64,000 bases of DNA, from the NCBI GenBank assembly GCA_900618795.1, contig UYJD01000003.1:1495627-1559626 (forward strand), written 5' to 3'. Source of the DNA: Cyanodermella asteris. Taxonomy: Eukaryota > Ascomycota > Lecanoromycetes > Ostropales > Stictidaceae. The position numbers were made by a program, and so were the translations under genes. The notes beneath the pieces are model-generated. The model was given only the letters and a program-made list of their open reading frames with translations. It made no database searches and was not told where the DNA came from. Within the stretch, counting starts at the first letter, position 1. Each line of letters opens with the position of its first letter. This document shows positions 21,755 through 31,506 of this stretch, one piece after another.

Positions 21755-22360
21755 ATGACAGGCATTTTCATCGTTGCCAGCCTTTTCTCCCTCTCGGGTT
21801 GCACTTTTGCCCAGTCAAGCACCGCAGCTCCAGCCACTTCTGTGATGACTTCGAACAGTCGACAAGGACCCAGCACGGTCACATCAGCACCAAGCGCCGC
21901 CGCCACAAGTCTGTTCCTCGGCACCAAGTTCAGTAACCTCATGAGCCAAGGCATGAACAGTGCTGCAGCCAGCTACTACCTTGAACAATTGTACGCAACC
22001 GAAGAAAATCGGAACGATAATGAGCTCGCATCCAAATTAGTCCCGTACGTCGGCGACGAAGCGTTCGGTCTGCTTGACGTTGCGCCTGCTCTCACAGTGG
22101 AGGGATATTTCATCACGCTGCTGCCAACCAAGAGGCAAGCATACGAGAGTAGCTTCATCTCGGTGTGGTATAGTCTCAACAGTCAAACGCCCGACGCAGC
22201 GCTCTCCAGGAGCTACCACAGTGTTTTCGATTCGGCAACAGCGGCATTAGCCACCCGAACCTCCTCTTCCTCCTCGAGTCAAGCGGCTGCTGCTACGCAA
22301 GCGGTGCCGGCAGTTGAAGTTCTAGGGGGTATTTTGCTCGGAATGGTCGGCTTACTGTAG
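21755..22360 (+). CDS. Small secreted protein with GPI-like tail, paralogue 2
   Basis: 201 residues from the ATG at 21755, which begins a clean signal peptide (MTGIFIVASLFSLSGCTFAQSS). The frame is open upstream to 21623, but that extension is not shared. A Ser/Thr/Ala-rich linker follows, then the conserved core MNSAAASYYLEQLYAT and GYFITLLPTKRQAYESSFISVWYSL. A Ser-run (SSSSSSQAAAA) comes next, and the hydrophobic end VEVLGGILLGMVGLL fits a GPI-attachment signal. The same architecture and the QSST tetrapeptide after signal cleavage occur in paralogues 1 and 3. It lies 0.7 kb upstream of the second large secreted protein gene, in the same orientation, as in module copy 1. The function is unknown; a surface-anchored role is inferred. 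Confidence 0.8.
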   Translation: MTGIFIVASLFSLSGCTFAQSSTAAPATSVMTSNSRQGPSTVTSAPSAAATSLFLGTKFSNLMSQGMNSAAASYYLEQLYATEENRNDNELASKLVPYVGDEAFGLLDVAPALTVEGYFITLLPTKRQAYESSFISVWYSLNSQTPDAALSRSYHSVFDSATAALATRTSSSSSSQAAAATQAVPAVEVLGGILLGMVGLL

Positions 22361-23066
22361 CGCAGCTTTGGCTCTTTAAGGTCTTACTCCGTTCGAGGAT
22401 AGCAGTTCTCATTTCGATCGTCAATTCATGTCTCGCCTTGTCCGACCAATCAATTTCTGGTTGCTGTATTTCCAAGATGCAAAAACGCTATCACGATTGC
22501 TCCGTGACTGAGTTGATTTCGGCTCAATGTTGTACGTCATACAGAGGCCTGCAGGCTCCACGTGCACTGTACCCCATCAACAAACATCTCCATTGCAGTT
22601 TTAGCAGTTAGACTAGCGATTGGACGTCTCTGGGGTATGTCATTTACACTAGGCCGCTAAAAGGGTCGACTCCTGTAACCTTCCGCGTCTTATCTGATGG
22701 TGTGTCCGTTTCAGATTCTGGTCTCGGTTTCATCGTCGGAGAAGCTCCTGCAGCTTGGTCTGAAATATGCCGTCGTTGGATTACCCAAAAGTGATCGGGC
22801 GACTGTTACTATCGAAAACTACGCAAACTAGCCCCTCCTCGAGTCTTGAATTTCAAACCCGAGCGTTACGACGTTTCAAGTGGGTGAAAATGTACCAAAC
22901 GTCAGCAAGCTTCATCCCATCAACTTCGTATTGGATATATATATCCAAGACTGTCACCTGGGGCAGGCAATATGGTCTTTGACACAACTTGGCTTGCCTT
23001 GTCTCCCGCAGATCAGCCCTTGCCTCAACCCCCTCATCTTGCTGTTCCAAGTCTTGATACCCAATC
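22361..23066. other. Intergenic between small and large gene, copy 2
   Basis: About 700 bases with no credible gene, compared with 1.3 kb in copy 1. It holds the palindromic TATA-like site at 22931. Confidence 0.5.
22931..22948. promoter_or_regulatory. Palindromic TATA element of large gene 2
   Basis: TTGGATATATATATCCAA is a perfect 18-base palindrome ending 118 bases before the ATG at 23067. The TATATATA core suits a TATA box. The flanking symmetry could also be a regulator site, but nothing beyond sequence supports that. Confidence 0.4.
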
Positions 23067-25856
23067 ATGCCCTTCACCTCAGCAACTGCAAGTCATGCCC
23101 CATACATTCTCATCTTAGCGCTGCCGGTCAGTGCTAATCCTATATTCGACACTGGATTATTGCTCCCGCCGTCGGCTTCGAAGACCGACACTTCTCTGTA
23201 CCAGATTCCAATACCGCAAAGCTCTGCTGAGATCACCAGCTGTACCACCAACGGGTCGGGCTCCGTCATGCTTTCTAGCTTATCCACATCACCCGAAGAA
23301 ACTACGAGCAGCTCGCTGAATGTTTCCTCAATGCAAGACAGCTTGATTCCGACGGCCACAGAAACCGGGCCAACTACCCGTCCTCGTTTCGTGCCTTATT
23401 GGTCTCAGTTCACAATAAACACGGCTACAGCAAGTGCGACTTCAAACGTTACTGGATCGACCGATTCAACTCCAGAGAACGGTACTTGCCACAACGTTCG
23501 CGACACGCTTGGGTCCGAGGCTTGGACGAGGGGCGACGGGAATCACTGGCTCGATCAATTATTGGACATGTTCCGAAACAACAAGCTTTATTGCCAGCCA
23601 TGCTTTGGTCTGAGTAAGGATGACTGCAATGCGAGAGGTATCACTGCGAGCGGCTGCGACAAGGGCATTTACGACGCGGCGAAGGACTATTCGGATCAAC
23701 AAATTGCAAGATATGATGTTGCTGTTGGACTGTAGTCCGGCGGTAATCGACACATCAGATGCGGAGATCCAAGTGATCGTGCATGCGCCCCGCAGACTTG
23801 TGAGGCGATGAACAATAACACAGGCGGCTTTTTGATGATCAATTCAATGGCGATCCTGAGCGAGATGCTCCTCACGATACGTGAAAATCTCGATCATGCA
23901 ATACAAAGCACCACAGGCAGGGGGACTTCGTACGCGCCCGTATTTGCACCAAATAAGGACCCAAACCAGGCTAGAATACCTCTGGGCATCACAGCAGCGG
24001 TAATATCTGGTGTGCTTGGCGTAATTCCTGGGCTAGGAGGCCAGGCCGCTGCACTTGGAAGCATGTTCACAGGAATCGCCAACACCATCATCTCGAATGG
24101 CTTCGATAGCACTCCCGCTGACGCATCAACGTTCATAACTCAAGCAGGTGACATGCTTATGTCTCGCTTTTCAAACCAGACCGCAACGGTCTTTGGAAAC
24201 GGGACCTACTTTGATCCCGGACACATCGAACGGCAGGAAGCGAACATTACGGAACTGATGCGTGATGGAAAACTACTCGACGCAAAGCTTCCTGATTCGT
24301 TGAACCAAACAATGTACGACAGCTTTGTGAAACTCGTGGTAGGACAGCTAGCGCTCCATCTCTGGTCGTATGATCAGCAAGACGGAACAACACTTCGGCC
24401 AATAATCACATGGGCGCCAGGTGACTGCGGAAGTCTCGATTACAAAAGTCTCAATTCCGTGCCGTTCCCCAACAAAAATCTTGAGCATCTCGACAGCTCG
24501 ATCACCTACAACGGAACATGCTATTGGCTTCTTGCTTTTGACTCTGTGGAGCATGCGAGAGAGGGAAGGTCACAAGACGACAATAATAGCTACTGGCAAT
24601 GCGATACGCCTCGAGCTCTACCAGGGGGAACAAACAAGGAGCTGGAAAATATCAAAGACATTACAAACGGTTTCACGCTCGAGGATTTCATCATTCCCTC
24701 AGTCGAAGGGTGGATTCTGAATGGTAAGAGCAACAACTACCCACTGGCAGGATATGGACCAAATCTCTTGCCCGGTCCAAGAGCCCCAGGTGCCATCAAT
24801 ATCACCGTGTGCGATTACATGAACAGGCAAGGTTCCCCAGGTGTCAATTGTCCTGATACGCTCACTGTCACCCGGAGTTATGAAGCTTGCGGCCTTCAGA
24901 GTCCAGGAGATACCCCAAGAAATGATTTGATCATGTACCCTGGATATTGGACGCCAGAAATATGCAGGGTACAGTGGACTTGGTTTGACACGTCAGCTCT
25001 TATCAAAGATGCTCTGAATCCGATTTCAACTGGATATCAGCTCGCGGTGTCGATCATGGACAGTTCTGGTAAGGTCATTGGAAACGCGGCGAAGCAATAC
25101 GTCGGGAATGTGCTTGAGTTGTCCAACTCGCCGCTACCATACAATGTGTATATTCGGCTGCCACCTATTGAGCACGACGATGATAAGATCGAGTTTTGGT
25201 ATGATCAAGATCACTGGTTCTCCGACAACCAGGACGCAGCTCATAGCTGCGACCAGGGCAAGTTTGAAGGCAAGGTTAGGCACGGTCACTGTCTTTTCAT
25301 CTGCCGCATGCCGGGAGACAATGCGCCAAAGGAGGATTATCGTGCTAAGAACCCTCCGATAGACACGGTACAGAAAGCCATTGCATTCGGCTATCCTATG
25401 GCCACGCATCAATTCAACAACATACGCGAACAGCCATCTGACCCAGTTCGCAATGGGGTCGCTGACTATCCAAAGACCGGATCCGAATGCTGGGTTCGGG
25501 TTGTTCAATATGGCTACGGGTATAACTTGGTCAGCACTTACCAGTTTCAAGCGTACTGGGGCGTCCACGACGAGCAGTATTTGATGCCCGAGTACTCTGC
25601 ACAGGTTCCAGCGCAAGCAGATGTGTCTCAACCAATTTATGGAACCCGGGGCAGCTTCAATGTGACGTTCCCATTCGATGCAAATAAGCACATGATGTTC
25701 GAGTTCATGGATGTCGAATACGATGCTGACTACGGCCCGCCCGTTCATTGGGCTTGGGACACTGACAACAACAAGGAGTACGGGTGCAAGAAAGAGATTG
25801 GATGGGACGGCAACAAACGACAGTACAAGTGCAACTTCCATTGTAAAACAACTTGA
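23067..25856 (+). pseudogene. Large secreted Cys-containing protein, paralogue 2, frame interrupted once
   Basis: It is homologous to the 859-residue protein at 17150-19729 over nearly its whole length. It has a signal peptide (SHAPYILILALPVSANP), then a longer Ser/Thr-rich linker. The Cys motif LYCQPCFGLSKDDC and a second Cys cluster follow, and then a Gly/Ala hydrophobic segment (LGITAAVISGVLGVIPGLGG). The conserved C-terminal part has PLPYNVYIRLPPI, WYDQDHWFSDN and CWVRVVQYGYG. The first 223 residues and the remaining 682 or more lie in the same frame, but an interruption separates them. Whether it is a true lesion, a variable allele or a splicing effect cannot be told. The downstream 2 kb shows no other damage, so the break would be recent. 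Protein divergence from copy 1 is high, so the duplication is old. Confidence 0.7.
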
Positions 25857-26632
25857 GCACGATGCGCGGACGTGGTACTGAGTTGTCGAAATGGAAAATC
25901 GCGGAACTTGTTCGCGGCCGGGCGGGTACGGATAGGCTCTGAAGCTGACAATAACGACCTTCATCGCTGTAAGCGCGCAGCTCAGTACAGCCTTCGTGAT
26001 CATGACCGCCTTTCAAGCCCAGGCTGTAGGAGAGGCATTGCTTTTTTATATGCAGAATGAGAGAACGCCGAACCTGGATTACTGTGAATTGGGAACTCGA
26101 AAGATTCGATCAGCAACAGAATCCGGCCTTCTTTGCAACCCAAGTGAATTTGTGCTGTCGCTTTGCATGCCACAGCCTGGCATCATCGAAATGCATCAAC
26201 AAAATCGTACATACTCAAGTCAGAAGAGGGGCAAAGGTCTTCCGCTCACGCCAAGCGACTTTTTGTGCGGCCAATCGATGTCGATTTGTTTCACACTCAG
26301 TCCTCGCCAGCGAGTCAATGGTAAATAGCAAGCTTAACATTTCCAAGCTTGTCAAACGTCAAGTCGATCATCGTGTGACCACGGCGGCTGTGTCTGGATG
26401 TTGGACCAGGCTCTGTGAACCCGCTTTGCCAGTCCTGAATGCCTGGTGTTCAGCTTCGTCATCTGTGCTAGGTCGCAAACGCTGTCCTTTACCGAGCCTG
26501 CTTTGCGGTCTCGATCAAGTGCTCAGCAGGCAAGAGCACAATACATCTTTGATTCGCATGGCCCGCAGACCTCGTATGCTCTTACCATGTAGTTCTCACA
26601 ACTTGCAATGATTTGCGACATCTGCAAGCACA
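25857..26632. other. Intergenic, nothing recognised
   Basis: About 780 bases between large gene 2 and small gene 3. Open frames are short and change often. No RNA gene or repeat was recognised. Confidence 0.45.
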
Positions 26633-27292
26633 ATGGGTAGACTCCTTCTCACTTCATCCTTTTTGATCCCCTCGGTGATGGCTCAATCCAGCACAGCCTT
26701 GCCCAGGTCAGCCTCGTCGCTCCCAGGCAGTACCGTCTCGAGCACTGCGCCGACAGCTGCAACACCCTCTCCCACTCCTTTATTGAATGATGACGGCCCC
26801 TGGTTCACCCATACTGCTTTCTACCGCGAGGCCCTCTCTGCAGACATGAACCCTGCAGCAGCCAGCTACACCGTGAACCAGTTCTATACAACCGACGCGA
26901 ACGCAAGCCTGGAACGAGGCAAAACGAATAGAAGGCTTTCGACCAAATGGAATGGGCCTTGACCAGGACATTAGGGTCGACGAAGAGGCGAATCGTCTGT
27001 CGATTGCGGGATACTTTGTCACCTTCCTCCCCTCGTCCGCCTGCGAGTATGAGAGCAGCCTCATTGCCGTCTGGCGCAACTTGCAGAGTTCGACTATGGA
27101 TCTGTCCGAGTCGGTGCGGCTGCGTAGCTTGTTTGAATCATATGTTTCCAAAGAGCGCTTCGGCGTCTGCATCGGCATCTGCGGCCCCAGCGTCTTTTGC
27201 GAAGGCAGATCGGGGAGCAGCTGTTGCTCCGACTGGAGTTTGTTTGATGGCGATGGCAGGAATCTTTGCGGGCGCGGCGGGTGCCATCTGAG
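26633..27292 (+). pseudogene. Small secreted GPI-tailed protein, paralogue 3, damaged
   Basis: The ATG at 26633 gives a signal peptide (LLLTSSFLIPSVMAQSST) and a Ser/Thr/Pro linker as in the other two copies. The conserved MNPAAASYTVNQFYTT follows. The later core (SIAGYFVTFLPSSACEYES and LIAVWRNLQSS) and the Ala-rich hydrophobic end (CLMAMAGIFAGAAGAI) are present but lie in two other frames. About two small insertions or deletions therefore separate the parts, near 26.90 kb and near 27.15 kb. There is no large partner gene downstream, so this is the left part of a third module that has been truncated and is decaying. Confidence 0.75.
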
Positions 27293-28529
27293 TTGTGAGT
27301 CCATCGAGTATGTTCATATTAGTAGCCAGACCAAATGTTGTATTCAGTCCTCGCCCACGGCACGAGTCTTGGTATCGTGGTATCGAAATTCATGCAGGCA
27401 TTGACTAAGGTTGAATGCGGCAGGCAAGTTGCGTAGGAGTAGCTCCATTGATCGCTGGTACTTATGAGTTGAAGGCACTGGCAGACAGACGTTCACCAGT
27501 GAACGTATGGATCGTTATCATGCTGAACGAGCTTGACTGCCTTCTTGACACAGTCGCGATGCATCTTCCCGGCCAGCACGAGACAGCTGTCAGCCCTTCT
27601 CAAGACCACATTGGCGATGGTCACAAAGCCGGATTGAATCCATCAAGACACCGTGACAGGATCGTGCTCACAGCTACTCTGAGCCATATTCCCCACGAAG
27701 TTGTTCGAAGCTCAAGATCACGAGCTTGATCGCCGCAAGTGCGCAGTCCAGCACAGCCTCGCCGATCAAAACCCAGCTGCATCTCGACAGCCTCTCATTG
27801 GCCACATCCACCCTTCATCAGCCCTTCTGGAAGCCTTCCCAAACCAGCCGCAGCCGAAAACAAGCGAAAACAAAGTCCCTGGCCCCCAACTCACGCCAGT
27901 GCCAGCCGTCCGAATGAGGTCATCCTGCAACCTCGTCCCGGTCCCCACTTTGAAACACAAAACCACGAGTCCTTTCGATCCGGAGACTCGCGATGGGCAG
28001 ATCGCCTCACCTGTGGAGACACCAGAGCGTCCTGACAACGCCCGTTGGCCAACATCTGGGGTTGTCGTGCCGCACGCAACGTCACTGGCCGTGAAGTTGA
28101 GCCGTGTCCAGGGTCGTTTCAAGATGGTCCCCTGGGAACTGTTCTGCTTGTGGTAGGCAGTCCACTGGGAGCGCTCCGATTCCAGCTCGAGCCTTCGATG
28201 GCAGAGACTGGATGGAAGTGGCCTGTGTCAGGTGTCCCTGGCGGCTGGTTTTGCCTTGTGGGGATGCAGCGCTGAGCCTTGCGAGGTGCCCGACTGCACT
28301 GCGGCGTCATGAGCGACGACCTGGAAGCAGGTGAGCGTCACAGCAACAGTGAGAGTGCGAATAGCAGCCTCAAGGCATCGTTGTGCTGGTGTTCTGGCAG
28401 ATACATAAATGTAAGCGGTTCGTAACCTTTTCTCGGATTCTGCTCCACTGCATAGATCAACACATAAACACAAGAACACTGTCAAAACAAGTCAGAACTC
28501 TACACATTCCTCCTCCAAGTATCACCACC
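27293..28529. other. Intergenic with scraps of a third module copy
   Basis: No intact gene. ACAGCTGTCAGCCCTT at 27586 recurs at 14905 upstream of small gene 1, which suggests further duplicated fragments out of order. Open frames on both strands between 27.7 and 28.3 kb have no recognisable product. The last 150 bases serve as the promoter of the Gly/Ser-rich protein. Confidence 0.4.
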
Positions 28530-28973
28530 ATGCTCTCACGAAATATCCTCTTCCTCTCCCTTCTCTCCCTCACAGCCTCGTCTGCTATACCCTCAGACGC
28601 ACAAGATGTCACTCCGTCCTTTGACGTCGCAGACAACACAAATTCGACCAATCCAGACGGCATCAACATCGTCTCCAAGCCCGGCAGCGGCGGCGGAGGT
28701 GGAGGAGGAAGCAGCGGCTCTTCTTCCAGCGGGTCATCATCAAGCGGCTCCTCTTCAGGTTCCAGCTCCGGCTCCTCCGGCTCATCTGGATCAAGCTCTT
28801 CGGGCTCGAGCGGTGGCCGCAGTGGCTCGTCATCATCATCAGGTAGCCGAGGCTCCACGGGCTCTGGCACAAGCTCCTCGTCCGTGAGTGCTGCAGGTCC
28901 GATGCTGATGGTGGATATGTGGAAGGTCGAGATTGCGGCCGTCACGGCTGCGGTTGGAGTATGGGCTGTTTGA
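28530..28973 (+). CDS. Gly/Ser-rich small secreted surface protein
   Basis: 147 residues. The signal peptide is MLSRNILFLSLLSLTASSAI. A short acidic/polar segment with an N-glycosylation site (NSTN) follows. Residues about 49-115 are nearly all Gly and Ser (SGSSSSGSSSSG type repeats). A short C-terminal segment ends in hydrophobic VEIAAVTAAVGVWAV without a basic tail, which fits a GPI signal. I chose the ATG at 28530 because only it gives a signal peptide; the upstream open frame is leader. The Gly/Ser tract will be prone to slippage, so its length is likely to vary between isolates. It follows the secreted-protein modules and may be part of the same surface cluster, but its sequence is unrelated to them. 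Function unknown. Confidence 0.7.
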   Translation: MLSRNILFLSLLSLTASSAIPSDAQDVTPSFDVADNTNSTNPDGINIVSKPGSGGGGGGGSSGSSSSGSSSSGSSSGSSSGSSGSSGSSSSGSSGGRSGSSSSSGSRGSTGSGTSSSSVSAAGPMLMVDMWKVEIAAVTAAVGVWAV

Positions 28974-29244
28974 GCAACATGGCCAGACAGAGCGGGCGCG
29001 AGGCATCGTGGAGGAACTGTACTTCTACTTTGACGACACTTCATGAGCATATACCCAGAGTACGCATAGCATAGCAATAACATTTGACTTCAAACTTCGT
29101 GCTTTTCCTACTAGAAACAATCCAAGGTTCATGGCATGCAAGTGCACTGATTTCAATCGACTCCAAATTTGTTTCTCGCCAACAGCAGTATTTCTTTGAC
29201 AGTAACGCTCATCGCAAGCACTTTTCGTAGTTGTAGTCATTCAG

Positions 29245-30405
29245 CTACGCCTTCGCGGGCTTGATCACACCCTTGTTCACCACAAAGCTATCCAACACCG
29301 AAACCATTGCCCAAACCCGGTTCTCCGCCTCCTGGAACACCGTCGACCTCTGCGGATTAAAGAACACCTCATCACTAACCTCCTCCGGCTTACGCGGCAA
29401 ACAGTGCATAAACTTCCAATCGTCCTTCGCACCACCCCTCTTCGCCAACTCGCTCGTAACCTGGAATCCCTCAAACTGCTTGATCCGGTGCTGTTTCTCG
29501 CTTTCCTGACCCATGGACACCCACGTATCGGTAACGATCATATTCGCATCCTTGACCGCCTCCTCGGGAACACTCGTAGTCTCGAATTTCGCCGACGTGC
29601 CCGCAGCCTTGCCCTGTTCCAGGATGAGGGTCTCCATTCGTTTGGGGACTTCGAAGCCCTTGGGCGTGGCGACGCTGAGGTGGATGCCCATTTTCTGGCA
29701 CGCGATGGCAATGTCGAAGAGGACATTGTTCGCGTCGCCGACCCACGCCATTTTCAGACCTTCGACACCGAGCCCCTTTTGCGCGGATGACGAGCCGGTG
29801 TTGAAGGTCTCGTGGATGGTGAGCATGTTCGCGACGCTCTGCAGCGGGTGGAAGTCGTCGCTGAGCCCGTTGATGATGGGCACGGAGCTGTGTTTGGCCA
29901 GGTCTGCGACGTCCGAGTGCGGGCCCACGCGGGCCACCCACGCTTCCACCATGGACGAGATGACGATGGACGTATCGTAGAGGGTCTCGTTGACGCCGAG
30001 TTGGATGTCGTCCTTGCCGAGGAACATGGGGTGACCGCCGAGGTGGGCTACGGCGGCTTCGGTGGACACTCGGGTCCGCGTACTGAGTTTGCTGAACGTC
30101 AGGGCGACAGACTTGCCTGATAATGAACCCTTGATCGAATCAGGCGTCGACCCGGATTTGATTGCTTGCTTGTAGATGAAGGCATTTCGGACGAGTGTTG
30201 CGAATTCGTTGGCTGATACATCGGCCGCGAACAGAAAATGCCGTGGTGCAAATGGAGATGTTTGAGGTGTTGAGGCGGTCGAATTGGCCCGGACGAACTG
30301 TTTCGGAATGACCTTGCCGGCTCGGAAGCTCGACCGTATGGATGCCATTGTGGTTGATGTAATGAGAGGCCTCAATGGGTTGGAATGTAGCGTGTACAAG
30401 CTCAT
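29245..30405 (-). CDS. argB: Ornithine carbamoyltransferase, mitochondrial
   Basis: 386 residues, single exon. It catalyses carbamoyl phosphate plus ornithine to citrulline, in arginine biosynthesis in the mitochondrial matrix. The carbamoyl-phosphate loop STRTR is at 108-112, HPLQ at 186-189, the ornithine-side DTWVSMGQE at 293-301 and HCLP at 334-337; all are the family signatures. The N-terminus is rich in Ser, Arg and hydrophobic residues with no acids for about 60 residues, a typical mitochondrial presequence. Met20 (30348; MASIRSSFRAGKVIPKQF) is an equally good start and would give 367 residues. The family's mature length of about 330 fits. The gene looks fully intact and starts the housekeeping block. 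Confidence 0.96.
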   Translation of the reverse strand: MSLYTLHSNPLRPLITSTTMASIRSSFRAGKVIPKQFVRANSTASTPQTSPFAPRHFLFAADVSANEFATLVRNAFIYKQAIKSGSTPDSIKGSLSGKSVALTFSKLSTRTRVSTEAAVAHLGGHPMFLGKDDIQLGVNETLYDTSIVISSMVEAWVARVGPHSDVADLAKHSSVPIINGLSDDFHPLQSVANMLTIHETFNTGSSSAQKGLGVEGLKMAWVGDANNVLFDIAIACQKMGIHLSVATPKGFEVPKRMETLILEQGKAAGTSAKFETTSVPEEAVKDANMIVTDTWVSMGQESEKQHRIKQFEGFQVTSELAKRGGAKDDWKFMHCLPRKPEEVSDEVFFNPQRSTVFQEAENRVWAMVSVLDSFVVNKGVIKPAKA

Positions 30406-30936
30406 ATGTCAAGTTGTGGTAAGTCAAGAACGCACGGACGTTGTGTGCATTGCAGTACGCCAAGAAGTTTGAGAATTTTCGACATCCACTCGTGAACGAG
30501 CACTGATCCTACAAACCACGAACCCTGAGTTCTTTTTTGTAGGCTGCATACTCAAGAGCGATTTTGTCGGGTTATGGATTCAAGCGCAGGTGTTGCGTGC
30601 ATCTACAATGTGACTTTGGGCTGGAAGCCTTCCCAGGCGCGCCTCACCGCAGCGACCATCTGCAACATTTTCTCTTCACATTTCATTGGTAGTGAATACT
30701 TGTGATCTTTATTGAATCTACTTGCGTCTCATATGGTGATGCCCACAGCTTGTGGGATCGTCGCTTGAGCGCGGAATCGGCTTATATCTGGATCAAGACT
30801 TTCAAAATTTCATTTTGCAAATGAGCTTCTGTCTGCTATTACCGTAACATGCAGTTTTCAGGCCCGTCTTGGCGACCGATTACTATGAATTCCAGGTATC
30901 AACGTCCCGAGATCAGCAAGAGGCGTCCACTGCGCT
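30406..30936. other. Intergenic, nothing recognised
   Basis: The spacer between the argB-type gene start and the CAP gene stop (both minus) should hold the argB promoter. I looked for a general-control TGASTCA site and found none in the first 200 bases. Confidence 0.5.
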
Positions 30937-31506
30937 CTACGCGGCGTAGAGAGGCGCTTGACCGTTCGGGGGAGCCACATTCTCATGAAACAAACCGAGA
31001 GTATTGGCCGCCGGCGCGTAATTGCAGACCGTGAGCAACGCACCATAACACTGGGCGACTGCACATCCGACCGTCTTCGTACTCTTCCAAATCACCTGCG
31101 TAAAGTGTGCGTATCTGAGGTAAATATCGTAGGAGTTCCCCAACGGCGGCGTCGGCATCCCATAGAAACCCTCAAAGTTTGCGAGTTCTCGATTGTACCA
31201 GTCGTTCATGGCCGCTTCGTGGTTTAGTTGACCATGTGCGAGGTTCTGACCACCATGAGTATGGGCGTAGTAGCAGCTGTTGGCGTGCTGTTGAGCATCT
31301 TCAGCGAGGGCCATATCCCAGGTCAAGGGGTCGGCGGAGTGATTTGCGCGGTGCATGTTGTGGGTGTCGAGGGCGCTGTTCTGGAAGCCGATGTCGGTGA
31401 TGTCGGTGATGTCGGTGCTGCGAATAGCAATGCTGGGAATGACCAAAGGAGTGGCTGCAGCGCTGATCGCCAGAACCAGCGACGCGATGAAGCTAGTAAA
31501 GTGCAT
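30937..31506 (-). CDS. Secreted CAP/PR-1-like (Pry-type) protein
   Basis: 189 residues from the ATG at 31506, chosen because it starts a signal peptide (MHFTSFIASLVLAISAAATP). The CAP domain spans about 42-178. HNMHRANH (49-56) and LTWDMALAEDAQQHA begin it; the CAP1 signature HFTQVIWKST is at 134-143 followed by VGCAVAQC, and CAP2 VCNYAPAAN at 160-168. Family members bind sterols or lipids and are secreted; yeast Pry proteins export sterols and some fungal ones act in host infection. One usual tetrad Glu is replaced: the GEN motif reads GQN (Gln87), which may weaken metal binding. There is a short DITDITDI repeat before the domain. The frame is open to 31668, but that extension lacks a reason to be translated. 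Confidence 0.92.
   Translation of the reverse strand: MHFTSFIASLVLAISAAATPLVIPSIAIRSTDITDITDIGFQNSALDTHNMHRANHSADPLTWDMALAEDAQQHANSCYYAHTHGGQNLAHGQLNHEAAMNDWYNRELANFEGFYGMPTPPLGNSYDIYLRYAHFTQVIWKSTKTVGCAVAQCYGALLTVCNYAPAANTLGLFHENVAPPNGQAPLYAA

Noticed and set aside
25134-26003. Minus-strand frame of 289 codons
   Set aside because: Antisense of the conserved C-terminal part of large gene 2; no family match.
28457-29083. Minus-strand frame of 208 codons with runs of Glu, Asp and Pro
   Set aside because: Antisense shadow of the Gly/Ser repeat tract.
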